DNA of 64,000 nt from Monocercomonoides exilis (GCA_001643675.2 LSRY02000004.1:248001-312000); one strand, 5' to 3'; counted from the first letter of the stretch, positions 46,601 through 60,500 are shown. Notes: generated by a model from the sequence alone, not told the origin. Made by a program: numbers and translations.

Positions 46601-49600
46601 GCTTTATCCTCCGCTCGTCCTGCTACACCCTCGCGGTCTCCCCTCGCTTCTCCACCCTCTGCCTTATTCCCTCCCTGCCCATCCTCCGCCCGGCCATTAT
46701 TCCCTGCGCCGCCCACCCGCTCGACCGGGCAGCGAGGGATTTTCTGGACAAGAGAGAGAGAGAGATACTGGCGAGGAGAGGGTCTGAGGACGAAGATAAG
46801 CTGCCTCTGGCTGAGATGGAGCCGATTCCGTCGTATTCTGCGCTTTTGGCAAAGAGAATGCAGAACTTGACAATCAGCACTCAACAACAGCAGCAAATGG
46901 GAAAGCCTGCTGTTCATTCAGAAAATGGAGGAATGAATGGAAACATGAATATGTCAGCTTCTATGCATTCTTCACCAACTGCGTCTGCTGCAAACATAAC
47001 TCCATCTTCATTGCAATCATCATCATCTTCCTCTTCCTCTTCCTCTTCTTCTCCTTCCTCTTCCTCATCATCCTCCTCCGCCACTTCTTCTCAACTCTCT
47101 TCATCTTCCCTGTCTTCCTCCCTCCCCACCCGCATTCTCCCCATCTCCCGTGCCCTCCTCAGCCTCCGCATGGACACCCTGTGCGAAGAGATGCAGTCGA
47201 TGTCTGAGCCCATCCACGCTGCCAACGTCATCCGCATCTTCTGCCCTTTCCCTGAAAAGTCCTTCCGAACTTCTGCCTCCTCCTCCGACCCCTCCCATCT
47301 GGTGCAGATGATCCGCTCCTCTTCGGCTGATTGCGTCTCCCCTTGCCCTTCCCCTTCTCACTCTCCCCCTCTCCTCTCCCCTCTCACTCAGCACCACAAT
47401 GCTTCTATTGCGAACAGCACAGCTTGTCAATTGTCACTCCCTTCATCATCATTACCATCATCATCATCTCCTTCTTCTTCTGCATCGTCTGGAACATCAC
47501 CTGCACACAATACAGAACTATCTGCCATATCCAGTGCTATTTCCACAGCCACTCCACTTTCTCCTTCCTCTCTGCCAGCCACTGGCACTTCTCCACAGAC
47601 ATCATCTCCCCCCCTCTCTCCCCCCAACAACCAGCACTCCACCTCACCCACACAGCGTTCTCCTTCTCTTTCCTCCTCCTCCTCCTCTCCTCCTCCCTTC
47701 ACCCCTCCCCCAGTCACCCCCTGCAGCGTCCTCTTCCCTCCTTCTTCTGTCCCTTCCCTCGCTGACGACGTCTTCGCCCGCTCTTCTCGCCACTTCGACG
47801 AGCCTTCCCGTTGGACACCTCCTCCTCTCCCTCCTCTTCCAGCGGGTGCTGTCAGACACACTTTATCTCATGTTGCTCCACCTTCTTCCCCTTTCCCTTG
47901 TTCTCCGGCTGCCTCTCTCTCTCCCTCTGCTTCTTCCTCTTCGTCTGCTTTTGCTTCTTCTTCTTCTTCTTCTTCTTCTGCCAGGCATTACTCTTCAAAC
48001 ACTGTCTCTTGGCCACTCTACCCTGCCATCAAGTTCGAGAATGACATGAGATACAATGTGCCTGCCTCTTGGCCACTTCCCATGAAACAGATAACATCTC
48101 CTGCTTCTTCTTCTTCTTCTTCCTCCTCCTCCTCTTCTTCTTACTCCTCTTCTTCTTCACCTCCTCTGATCTCTTCCTCATCTTCTGCTGCGTCTGATAA
48201 CACTATTCAAGATAACTCCTATTTGACTCCTCCTTCACTCTGCCCTCTTCGTTCAGTTGCAACCACAACATCTGTCACTTCTACATTATCTTCTACCTCT
48301 TCTACTTCTTCTTCTTCCTCCTCTTCCTCTTTCGTTTCTTCTTCAGCTTCTTCTTCCTTCTCCACTGCCTTCTCCGCTGTGCCAACTGTCATTAAACACA
48401 AAAGAACAACAGACAGCAACGATTTCGAGTCCACCTCTCAGCACACCTCTTCTGATGCATCCTCCAAATTCCACACAAACATTTCTCTTTCTCCTCGTCC
48501 CAGTGCTGGTCTGACTGTCCCCCATCCATATTCCATCCACCCCTTCTTCTCCAAATGCTCTCCTTCACTCCTCCACCGCTACATCACCTGGATCCACAAC
48601 AACTACCACACTTTTGCCACCTCCCGCCTCCTCACTGCCCATCCGCCTTATCTGCCCCGCTCCTTCCAGGAAACCCTCTTTCTGCTCAGAACACGACTGA
48701 AGAAGCTGTTCTCCTTACGAGACGAGCTCTTTGCCACGTTCTCTCTCCAGTCAGGGCAGAAAGAGTATGACACCCCTCTCACCATCCCTGTGCTCAACCC
48801 AGACTCCATCGACCCTTGCTATGCAATGAGCAGCTCAGGTGCAGCTGGGCTGACACCAGGTGCAATGGCCATTGTGCAGGACTTCCTCTCACAGCACGCA
48901 ACACCACCGTTCCCTGTGTTTGAGGCACCAGACTCGGCGAATGCAGAGAGGACGGAGGATGTTCTGAGGCAGTGGAGACAGAGGGCAGTGGTGAATGAGT
49001 GCATTGCACAGACTACGATGAAGATGGAGCTGCAGACTGAGCGAAAAGAATCACTGGAGAATCAGAATGACTTGTGGGTTGACCAAAAAACGAGCAAAGA
49101 AAAAGGAAAAAGCAGCAACACAGACAAACTCATCAGAGATTCCTTTGATGCGCCCACTGACTATCTGTCTCAACTGCAGTCATCTTGTTCCTCTTCTCCT
49201 CCTTCTCCTTCTCTGCCTCTCTCAGCCACTCTTCCCTTCAGCCACACACTCCATTTGGGTGTGGAGAGCGGATGGGGCGGTGGAATGGGCTATGTCTCTC
49301 CTGCACTCTCAGAGAACACTCTCACTCAGCTCCCTCAGACTGAGTTTGTGGCATCGTCCTTCACTCAAATGCAGCCAGCACTGCCTTCTCTGCTTTCTGC
49401 TCGCTCATCTTCCCTTTCGTCTGCTTCATCTGCCTCATCTTGCTGCCTCCCACCAATCAATCCTTCTCCTTCTGATGGAGCCACTTTCTCCCACTCCCCG
49501 TCTTCTCCTTCTTTCCTTCCTCCTTCAAAGACTGCTGCACTTGCCTCTGCCATCCGCTCGGTAGGTGTAACTCTTCCAAATCCATCTCCTTTGGCTCCTC

Positions 49601-52600
49601 TTCCTCCCTTCGGTGCGCCTTCTCCTCTTCCCAATCCAGATGACACTTCTCCTGCCCTTCCACACATGATGGCTTCGATGCCTTCAAACATCACTTCAGC
49701 TGCTTCAATCAGCTCTTCCTCCTCTTTTTCTCTTTCATCATCGTCTTCGTCTTCTCCTTCCTCCTCTTCCTCATCTTCTTCCTCATCTTCTTCTTTTCCA
49801 TCTCTTCGCCATTCCACTCTGCCTGTGCCTTCTCCTCCTCTCATCCCATCCATTCCCAATTATCTCCACCCAACACAAAGCACAACCCCCTTCGAGCGTT
49901 TGTATGCTGCCATGCTCCCAACAATCAACAAGGCAATTTATTCTCTGCTGCGTATGATGTATGTAGCCTTGCCTTCTTTCATGACGTCCTCCTCTTCCTC
50001 CTCCTCTTCTTCCACTTCTTCCTCTGCTTCTTATTCTTCAGCCTCGTCTTCAATCAGCGCAGGTGTTTCAGTCAAAGAAGGAGACTCTGTCACATCTGAG
50101 TCCTCACAGGCTGCACGAGATATCTGCTTCAACCAGATCCTCAGCCACGAGAACGCACACACAATGTGCTCGTCCTACCAGTGCCGCCCCGATCATCCAG
50201 CTGCTGTTGTCTATTTTCCTGTGCTGGAGAAAGTGCATAAATGCAAACATTCAAATGAAATTGTCTCTTCTTCTGCAGACTGCAAAGAAGACAACAAAAC
50301 AGACAAAGCAAAAGAAGTTAAAAAAGCAGCCAAGTCCTCTTCGTCCAGTTCTGAGGCATCTCAAAGAGAAGAATGCGAATACAAGATCAGATATGTGGTG
50401 TATGCACAGCATCCCCTCAAATCCACACTCGGCCCACTCGGCACGGCAGACTGGGCGTATGTCATAGACACACCTCCACTCCTGTCTAAGAGAGACAGCC
50501 AGGTGTCTTCACAGAGCATTCCCCTCTCTGCCATCTGCGAGCACCACTGCCTATGCTTCTACTGCCTGCTGAACAGGCTGAAGGAGAAGCAACAGAAGTC
50601 ATCACTCACTTTCTCCACTCCCGTCAGCTCTCCTTCCTTCTCTTCTCCTCTTAACCTCTCCTCCTCTGCACATCTCTCGCTCCACCCACCCACCTCCTTC
50701 ACTCAGTATGCCTCTGCCATCTCTTCCTCCTTCCCTCGCCCTTCCATCTCCCGTGCCAGCGACGACGAGCACAGAAGACATCTCCATGTGCTCGCAAAGG
50801 CTGCCTGTGCGTCGATGCTGCTGCTGCTGAAGAGCGGGCGCAATGCCTCGATCATTCCCTTTGAGCACATCTCGCAGATACTCGTAGACAGAAACTGCAT
50901 CCTGCTATTTGTCAGATATATCAACCACAACATCGCCAATGCACTGAAGCCTGAAAAGGACGTGACTTACAAAAAGTGTGTATTATTTATCATTTGAATG
51001 TTCTTATATCTATTTTATATAAATAATAATAATTTAATTAAATCATCTTTTAAATATTCATTTTTGTGCTTGTATTGATTCAACAGACGAGGATTGTATC
51101 CTTATGGAGTTGTTATGCAAAACAGCGCATTTCTCTATTTGCCATCGTCCATGGCATCACAAACAGAATCACCCGACAGCGAAGTTGCTGGCACTCTTCC
51201 AGAAAAGTTGATTAATCCTTCGGCATCATCATCTTCTTCTGCTACTACTTCTTCTTCAGCAGCAGCGGCAGAATCTCCTTCAAATTCAAAAGAGCAAACA
51301 ACACAAATTGAAACTGTCCACAACAAGTATGCTTCGCTAAACAAAGAAGATTTAGTTTCGTTGCATTACCTTCGAGATCACTGGTGGCGAGGTGTTTATT
51401 TCAGTGACGATACAATCGAAGCACACAGCTTCCAAACAGCTTTGTTGCAGTCTCAAACAAACATCCGCTCCAAAACTTGTTCGGCGTTATCTACAGCTTC
51501 CTCACAACCATCAACATCATATTCCTCCTCCTCATCTTCTTCCTCTGCTTATTCATCACCATCTCCTTCATTCATTGGAGCTTATTCTCAAACATCTAAA
51601 TTGAACGAGTATGTCGATGACGATGAAGAAGAAGAATATTCTTCTTCTTCCGCTTTCCTTCGTTCTGGTCAAGCTCAGCTTGCGAATCGCCGAAGAACAG
51701 TTTCTTTACCACATCAGTCTGGTCTTCCTTCTCCATCGTCCTTTGCAGCAGCACCCAGACACTCAATAGCATCTACCTCAGCATCATCTGCAATTAACTT
51801 GCTTATGAACTCGCCGCTACCTCAATCACCTTCGTCTGTTCGGATGTGCTCGCCTTTGACTCCTTTATCACTCACAGGAAACTCCCCGTCTTTGGCTGAC
51901 TACACACGCACAGGCAGAATAAGCGAGCAAGACCAATACCTCACACAGCAGGTGTACATAAACAGCTGCCTGACTCAGCAGCCATCACACGTGCCCTCTC
52001 GCTTCAGCATTGGACACTCGCCTGTATTCCTTTCAGCACTTCCTGATCCGAACCAGCCGTTTGTGGATGACAGTGAGGGCGATCTGTTCAGGCTGACTCC
52101 AGATGCTCCTCCGGTTGAGAGGTTTTTTATGTATCTGGACTCATCCAACCGGAGAGACGTGAGACTCAAGCGAGGCATCTGGAAACAGTGTCAGTGGGAT
52201 GCAGCGTTTGTGTTTGTGAATGTGCTGCGCATTCTGCTGAAGGTGGTGAAGGGATATCCGCCGCGCATCCAGTGGCTGATGTACTACAAAGGCCATGCTG
52301 TCATCCCCAGAGTATTCACCATCAGCATCCCATCTCTTCAGTTTGTGGGGTATCGCATCATGAAGGAGATGGTGAAGTACCTTGGAGAGAAATGGCAGCT
52401 TCAGAACCTTCCCATAATCAGTGCAATCCATCTAGCTGTTCCATTCTCATTGGGAGACTCCTGGAGAGAATGGATGGGCGTAGATTCAGAAGAGGAAAAG
52501 AGCAGACAAGCGACTGGAGGAAGTGAGATAAGGGATTATTTTGCTACCTTCACAAGAGAAAACTACCCCATCTACTTTAGCGAGCCTAAAGAAAAAGAAA

Positions 52601-52623
52601 TTAATGATGAATCAAAACCTTGA
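43606..52623 (+). CDS. STRIP: STRIP1/Far11-like STRIPAK scaffold with giant Ser-rich insertions
   Basis: Exons 43606-43620, 43675-43801, 43886-50975 and 51087-52623 join in phase to about 2,920 residues; human STRIP1 is about 837. The N-terminal part fits the N1221 domain (YDFEYADEQDHWSETTHMFF, later PFQKLIVVLWKTLLFSL). The C-terminal part fits the DUF3402 domain: SQILVDRNCILLFVRYINHN, RGLYPYGVVMQNSAF, then WDAAFVFVNVLRILLKVVKG, and SLQFVGYRIMKEMVKYLGEK followed by LPIISAIHLAV. STRIP proteins are core scaffolds of the STRIPAK PP2A phosphatase-kinase complex. Between these lie thousands of residues of poly-Ser, Pro/Ser and acidic sequence. The start is tentative: the ATG at 43606 gives MIPEKGITKYDFEY. 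Between about 44150 and 44600 a different frame looks more protein-like (SLHASFASYYSAIALQFHDV), so one or more introns there are probably missed and the exact protein is uncertain. Confidence 0.8.
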
Positions 52624-53267
52624 AATTGAAAATGAAAATTTCAATTATGTTGTTTGGCTTAAAATATAAAAAGTATTTTGATTTTCTTTCTTTCATTTTT
52701 TTTTTAAAAAAAGACAAAATAGTTCCATTAAAAATTCTGCTTTGTTGTTAAATATTATGTTTTCATTCTTAATGATGCGAATGTTAAAAAAAAAAAAAAC
52801 TGAAAAAGATGACTATTTTTCTGATTTCAAGAAAGCAAAATACACACAAATCGGTCAAAAGTGACACACTAATCGAAATAAGATGATAATCAAAACCACC
52901 AAAAAAATCTCTTCCAAATGCATGATGGCTGCACATATCTCAAAACACAAGTGAACGAAAAAGATGGAATAACAAATAATTCAAGATAGACATGCCAAAA
53001 CGAAAAAAAAAAAGATTAAAAGAAAAGAAAAAATAACTATGATATACAACACAAAATATTAATACACAAAATACAAAACTGAAAACAGAAGGTAAAAAAA
53101 GATAAGAAAAAGAAAGAAGGAAGGAAGGAAATCGAAAAAAGATGGTTGGATTGAAAGAAAGATGGAAACGCTCAATTGTCACCCAGCAACATTTTTCAAA
53201 ACAAAACAAAACAAAAAATCGATTATCGAAACAACAAACTGCTTATTCTTCCAAAGCTCTGCCATTT
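52624..53267. other. Convergent spacer made largely of duplicated 3' flank
   Basis: This lies between the stops of the STRIP-like gene (plus) and surface protein 2 (minus). From 52738 onward it is the inverted copy of 26982-27497. The remaining ~115 bases next to the STRIP stop are unique and AT-rich. Apparent frames here are mirrored in the other copy and are not genes. Confidence 0.7.
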
Positions 53268-54570
53268 TCATTCGAAATTCTCTTTTCCCCCACACTTTCG
53301 GATCAGCCGGATCGCCCCATCGCTGTCAACTGTATAAGAGCATGCCTCCGATCCCTCATTGTTTCCAGCACACGCTTCAACAACGTCGATCGCATCCGAC
53401 GCAGTCAGCATCGTTGCTCCATTCGGAAATCTTTCGATAAACTCTTTCTTCAGCTCCACCAAGCTCAGCCTCTCTGACCCTCCACCCGACAAGCACTTCT
53501 GAACCATCCAGAAATACTTCGACCCCCGAATCATCTCGCTCCTCGGCCTTTCTCCTTTCACAATCTTGTCTCCCGCAATCACTGCCTCATACTCCCCAAA
53601 CGGGATCTGCAGTGTCAGGCACTCCCACAGCATCATCCCAATCGAGAATGCAACAGTCTTCTTCGTCGCCTGCTTCTTTGCCCCGCTCAGCAGCTCAGGC
53701 GCCATCCACCTCAGACACTCTTTTTTGAAATCATTCTCATCCTCAAACGCTGACGAGGGCAGAGAGTCTTCGCTATCATCACTGGCAGATGTCACAACAG
53801 TCGACGAAGAGATCGATGATGAGTCTGAACTGTCACCAGATGAAAGCAAATCAGAGTGCATCACAATGCAGATCACCATGTGCTCAGAGAACAGCACAAT
53901 GTGCGGGCTCAGATTCGCAAGTGACTGAAGCTTGTTTTCCATCTCATCAAACGAGTGGAGCGCAAGATTCGCCACCCAGAACAGGATCTGCGCAGCTGTC
54001 ACTTCTCTCTCCTCCAGCGACCCGATCGGCATCTCCTTTGTCTTGTTCCTTCCATGCAGCAGCATGAACAGCGAATCCCTCAGATCCACAATCAGCTTCT
54101 CATGAGGAGATGAGCAGGCCATTGCATCCACCAGATTCGACATCGACGAGGTGGTTGGACACAGATCCTCCCCTCGAACAAATGTGGAATCTGAATCAGT
54201 CGTTGAAGTGGTTGAAGCGGATGAGATGGATGGTGATGGTGTTCGCTTTCTTGTTTCCTCCTCTTCTTTTTCGTCAACCTTCTCCAGCATCCATTCAGGA
54301 ATCTTATCTGAGTCTCTTCCCAATATGTATTCTGTCGATCCACTCTCAGAAAGAAGGTGCTCTGATGACTCTGAATGTCCCAAGCTATTTTCATACACTC
54401 TCTTCTTGATCCTCTCTTCATTCTTCTTCTCAGCCTCTCTCTCAGCCCTCCTCCACTGCTCCTCAGGTGACATCTCCATCGTAACCATCTCAAACGCCTT
54501 CGGATCCTTCCTCACTGTGTCTTCCACAATCACCTCCAGCTCTTTTGTCCTTCTCTTCTGCTTTCTCCAT
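52738..54570 (-). repeat. Inverted duplicate, copy B (shared tail plus 3' flank)
   Basis: This is the reverse-complement partner of 25651-27497. It begins within unique sequence 115 bases past the STRIP stop codon and covers the 3' flank, the stop and the cytoplasmic-tail codons of surface protein 2. The end at 52738 is sharp: AACAACAAAGCA is shared and the next bases are unrelated. Confidence 0.85.
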
Positions 54571-57500
54571 CGAACAGCCAGAACAACGGCAACTATAAGA
54601 ACAATCAACAAAATTATTACCAACACAATTATAATCACAGTTGAAGAAGAACCATATCCTTTTCCACTTTCAACAGGTTTTCCATCTCCATTTGCTTTCG
54701 GATTGCTTCCGTTCTTCAGGACAAATGAATCAGTGGCCGATAGAGAATCGGCACTTCCAAACAAAATGCACACCCTCACTTCTGCTTCACTTGGCACGCC
54801 TTCAATTGTCTTGACAGGTACAGACCCATGCACCTCTTCCTCTGATATGAAACCGCTTGCATCAAACAAATATTTCTCAACCACCTCCTCATCCCCAATC
54901 GCTGCAACTGTCTTGAACGAGAGGTTGCAAGGGAGGAGAACCGATCCTCTGAACGCAACGTCCACCTTCTCCCCTGACGTTTCCGATGATACGCTCTCCA
55001 CTTTCGGGATGAAAAATGCAGATGCCCTTTCTTTCGCTATTCCTTCCAGCGTGCATCCTTCATCCAATATCCACAGCGACGTATTTCTTTCCCATCCATC
55101 CCCTCCTTTCAAACTCGTAACTTTCAATTTTGCTGATTTTCCACACAAAATATTCCGCCTTGCCGATCCATAATTCGCTATTGATGGATTGTTGTTCATG
55201 AATTCTCCTTTCTCAATCTCCACATTTCCTCCTGACAAGGAAAGCCCTCCATTTTCTGAATTTGCCAGTGTCGAATCCTTCATCAATCCGGAGCAATTTT
55301 GAAGATCAACCATCGACCCATTCCATTGGCACACATTTTCGAAAGAATCTTCGTTTATTCCAAACTCTTGCGTGCTTGCTGCTCCATCAAATGCACATAA
55401 AGATAAGTTTGCATCAGCTAAATATGTCAAAGTCACAATTCTCCCTTTATCTGAGGAAGAGTTGCATTTTTGGCTGGTGCAGTTCTCCAACTCCACTAAC
55501 AAAGACGAAGAAGAAGAAGAAGAAGAAGAAGAAGAAAAACAGCACGGACCAAGCGAATTTCTGGTAATATTTTGATATGATGATTGCTTCAACCTGAATT
55601 CTGATTCATTTGATTTCACGTTCACTGCACATCCTTCCATAAGCATCGCGTTGGAAATGGCCAAGAAATTCATCTCAACATTTGCATCTTCGCATTCTAC
55701 AGAAAGCAAAGATTCCTTTGAAACGAGTGTATTGTCGAATTCCAGGTGGCTGCACCTGATGTTTGAATGGCCTCCTGAACCATCTGAGGAAAACACAATT
55801 AAGCTTGCTTTGCTCTCGGCATTTCTGATTTGAATTTTCTGAAGCTGAGAGTCTTTGCAGCTCCGAAGGATGAGAGCTGATCGATCAAACATGCAGCTGG
55901 AAACAAGCACTTGCTGCATAGAAAGGTTCACCAGATTGTGAAAATCAAATAGCTTTCCAGAATTCACATCAGAAATGTTCAGGTCCATAAACAAGCAATA
56001 CTCCCCACGACTTGCTGCCAGGCATGAAGAACTGAGACAGAGGCCTGCAAAACGGCAGTAAGAAATCGTCAATCTTCCACCGCTCATTTCAACAATCGAG
56101 CAATTCAGTTCAATTTCAGAGTTTCTATCAGAAGCTTCTTGAGCAAAGATTGTGTCTGCAATCGACAAGTTGCCATCAGTCAGCGATATTAAGCTGGAAT
56201 GAGAAGAAGTAAAAGTGCTTCCAAACAAAAATGTTAGAAATTCAATTTTCACTCTCGACGAACATGCAACGAGACTGTTCGTCTTGCTCTCGATGGAGCA
56301 GTTCAGGTGGAGCACCCCTTTGTCGCTTTCCTGCTCCAGCGACTTGATCGTCACATCACGTGCACTTGCTTCGCCAGACACCAGCGCATTTTTGTCGATG
56401 AGCAAATTGCTATAAGCAGATGGAATGATGTGTGACAACGCAACATTCAATGAAGAACATGTCCCGCTGATTGCACCACACTGAAGCGTGTCAGAGGCGT
56501 TATCAGCTGAAGAAGACGCAAATATCGTCTCGCTCTGATACACAACAATCAGCTCTAACAAATCTTCTTCGTCATAATAATTCTGTGCGGTGCATCCCCA
56601 CATTGCAAGATCCCGAACAAACGGAGGTCTGAAGTCGAGCTGGAAAAGTTCAATGCTGATTTGTGATTCGATATTTGTGCATCTCACGTACAGGTCTCGT
56701 CCTGTAAACGCCATGTTGCCAAAGAAAGTTGTGTTTTCCAAGAGGAACGGCAAAGGACCATCGCTCGTGATTGATGAACAATCCAGAAATATTGCGCCTC
56801 CTCTTCCAGTTGCAGAGCAGAAACATCCAGAGATAGCTGAAAAACTGCACTCAAAAAAGCCTCCTTCGCTTAGGCTCATAATCATTCCTCCACCGCTCTC
56901 ACTTTGGCTGCTTCCACTGTTCTTGATCGATGTGTTTTGCATAGACACACCGCAAGGCTCGCTGCCAGTGCAGCTGATGATGGAGGGCTCATATGGTGCA
57001 TTTTGGAGAAGCGAATGGAGCGTGCAGCATCTCAGTTGCACTGTTGGACTGCTGCCTTCATTCAATCTCTGCGACTCGCCTCTCCACTCAGCCTGCGCCA
57101 ACACTGCCACAATGCTTTTGCCCATCAGTTCCATGTTGCTCATCGAAACATTCGTCCAGTCAATGCTGCTCTCATGTGAGGCTATCAGAATGTGACTTTC
57201 GGCTTTGATGGACTGGAACGAGCAGAATGACAGTTCGCATGTTCCAGACAGGCAGGCAACGATGCAATAAGGAATGGCTGCCTCAGAAGTGCTGGTAAAT
57301 GAGCAGCTTTGAGCAGCAAAAGAGTTACCAGTCGAGCTAATCAGCTTCGTCTGCTTCCATTCAGATCCATCCCCGCAGCAGATCTCAATGTTAATGAGGG
57401 TGCATGTGCCGGTGTTTGTCAGCACAGAATCGCTTTCTTCTTCCTTTCCTGCCTGAGGTGAAATGGCTGCTCCAAAAGTCAGAGTTGGACATGACCCTGT

Positions 57501-60500
57501 ACCAGTAGAGGTCAGAGTATTGTTTGAAATGTTGACTTCGCAATCCACTAGAACTTCATCGATAATCACGAAAGTGTTCATGCTTGGTTGAGCTGGCTCA
57601 TCAAATAGACAAAAATGCTTCTGCCCATACTCCATTGTTGCGCATGGCTCTTCTCCACTCCCACATCTGAGGACATCCCACCCGCTGTTCTTGCTGAGAT
57701 GGATTTCTTGAGAAGCATATCCAATCAGAAATCGGCACAGATCGAAGTTTGTTTTTGTGGTGTCGTTCCCGACGAACAAGTTTGTGTCGCTTGCTGTCTC
57801 ACTCACTTCAAATGTCAATGTCTGCTTTGTGATGGAAACGTTCAGATCTGACGAGAGAAAGAACATGTTTTTCCCGTGCTTTGCAGAGCACTGATCGAAG
57901 GCTATCTGCTGGAAGGAGAACGCGTTGGAAGCGGAGCAGTCGAAATAGATGCCTCCTCCTTTTCCGGCTGTTTCACATTCAGCGCAGCATTTCGTGAATG
58001 TGACGTTCTCCATCGTAAATTGGGATTCAGCTTCGATAACAATTTTCATTGCACCTCCCTCCATGCTCTCAGCACCTTTGGCATTCGTGACATTCCAGTG
58101 CAAACACTCAATATGGCTCGAAATTGGAGATGAAATTAATGCAGCGCTGTTTGCGTTGCCATTAGTTATCCCTTCGAAAGAACATGAAGCAAGAGATATG
58201 ATCCCACTGCTCGTTGCGGCATCATTCAGAAGTTTGGATGTTGAGGATAGAATCACATGGATGAGGGGCTGATAGCCAATGTCTGTGTTTTTCACATTCA
58301 ATGAAATAATCGTTCTTGGAGTGCTTGTGTCGCTCTCGCACACGGCTATGGGTGCGTGCTGAAGGCAGTCAAAACTCAAGGTGCAGCTGTCGATATTTAG
58401 TATTCCTCCACAAATCTGAAACAGCCAGTAACCTATCTGTTCGAGCTCTCCCTGTTGAATCTCGAATGCGCACTTTGTCAGCGACAGGTTGCTTTCAGAA
58501 GTCAAGAATATCAATGTTTCGATCCCAGAATCAAATGAAGAAGGAAGAAAAAAGCAGATTGACTCGATGGATGTGTTCCCTGTAGCAGCCATTACTTTTC
58601 CACTCAACGCATTCAGCGATTTGATGCAAGTGATTTCGGCTTTTGATGCGTTTGACGACCTCAAGATCAAATTGGGATAATTCAGTTCGCTTTCAATTAT
58701 CGCTGATTCAACGACAGCTACTGCCTTTGCATTTTCCTCTTCCAGTCTCTCCATGCAATAATCAACTGACTGGCACGGATAATCAGAGAACCCACACACA
58801 ACAGAATCAGCTCCATCATCGCTTCCAACATGGATTGTACTTCCAACTTCCTCAAAAAACAGAACCAACGGAATTGAATGCTCATGATCATTTCCATTGA
58901 ACCCACGCAAATCATCGAAGGAGCTGTGTCCCAATGAACAAGCAAAAGGAAGCGTTGCTTTTGTGATCGATTCCTTCAGGTTCGGGGATTGAGCAAACAA
59001 GTCGTTTCCATGCTTCGCTTTGTTTGGCTTTTCTGAAGAAAATGATGGATTTGTGATGACAAATGCTGCATCAGAGTGCTCAAGATTCAGAAAAATCCCT
59101 CCCCCGAATCCCTCCTGCGAACCGAAAGGCGCCTCGCATTCTTCGAACGAACATGAAGAAATTGTTGCTGAACATGTGTTTGGCAGCGAGAGGAACAGCG
59201 CCCCACCTCCATTTCCATCACCTGAAACAATACAATGCTCAAAGGCGCATCCGCTTATTGAAGCATCGCAGCCATCCTCAAACCCTTCTCTCCACACAGC
59301 ATTCAGGCATCCTCCGTTCTGCTCGCTCTCAACATTCAAAAAAGAAGCATTCGAAAGAGAGACAGTCTTGCAATCCGACAAAGCAATTGCACAGCCTTGC
59401 GAAAATGAAAATCCAGAGACATTCACAAATTCCATCGTCAACGAACCTTCATCAACCTGAATCAGGGATTTTGTTGATGGCTGTGCTAATTGGAAGCTTT
59501 TAGTGAAACTACACAGCTCCAACTGAATTGAGCCTGAGGAGCCGACTGCAATCGCAGATCGGTTGAACACACAAACAAATTGAATCCTCTTTGCATTCAG
59601 CGAACCATTGCCAATGGAGATCAAGCAGTCTGTTGATGAGGCTTCGTTGCACTTTATTGCAGATGAGTTGTTCTCTGCCCCGCTGAGAATGATATTTCTC
59701 CATTCAATGTCAATCATATCTTCTTTGAATTCTTCACTGGCCATAAAAACATTCTGCCTCAAATATGAATTCCATCTTGTAACTCCATATTCCACCGTTT
59801 GGCATTCCGAACCTGTTTCTCCACATGTGTCCATATTTCTTCCAGAATTGCTGATGTGTATTTCTGGCTGAGCTGTTGGCAGATATGAATCATATTGAAC
59901 ACCTTTATCTCCGCAGTCCAATGCATATTCAGAACACTGAACAACTTTTCTTGGAGCTGTTGAAAGAGAAAAGCATTGCAATATCTGAATTGTATTTCCC
60001 AAGCTAAATCCATTTCCTATATAAATATCTGCTGCATGCGTCGATTTCCGCACCGTGTTGTTTTCAAATAAGCAAAACTGAATTTTTTCATTTTTGTTAT
60101 AAGTATTATTCGTTGTGTCAAAGCCACCTGCTCCAAATGGAGAATCTCCTTTTAATAAGTAACAATTTGACATTACAAAATCAGTCCTTGGTTCTTGAAG
60201 AAATACGGTTCCAGCATAGTATCTAAATGTGCTGCTGCTTTTAAATACAGAGTTGTAAAGTGATCCACTTGCTCCTTCATCCCATACGACACTTCCTCCA
60301 AAAGCTGCTGAACAGTTTTCAAAAAAACAGCCAATTATCAGAGAAAAACTATTTGTACTATGTGCAAATGCTCCTCCGATAGAACTGGCTCCCATTCCTC
60401 TGCAATTATTAAAAATTGAATTCTCAATGCTACAATCGCTTCCATTGCTAAATATTGCACCTCCATATCCATATGGATCTGGAAATGTATCAACACATTC

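Noticed and set aside
44547-50939. Acidic or Arg-rich minus-strand frames opposite the STRIP-like gene (for example 45531-46157, 47427-47861, 49365-49859)
   Set aside because: They are reverse reads of Ser codon runs (TCT/TCC becoming AGA/GGA/GAG) and vanish in other frames. The plus strand has the conserved N1221 and DUF3402 sequences.
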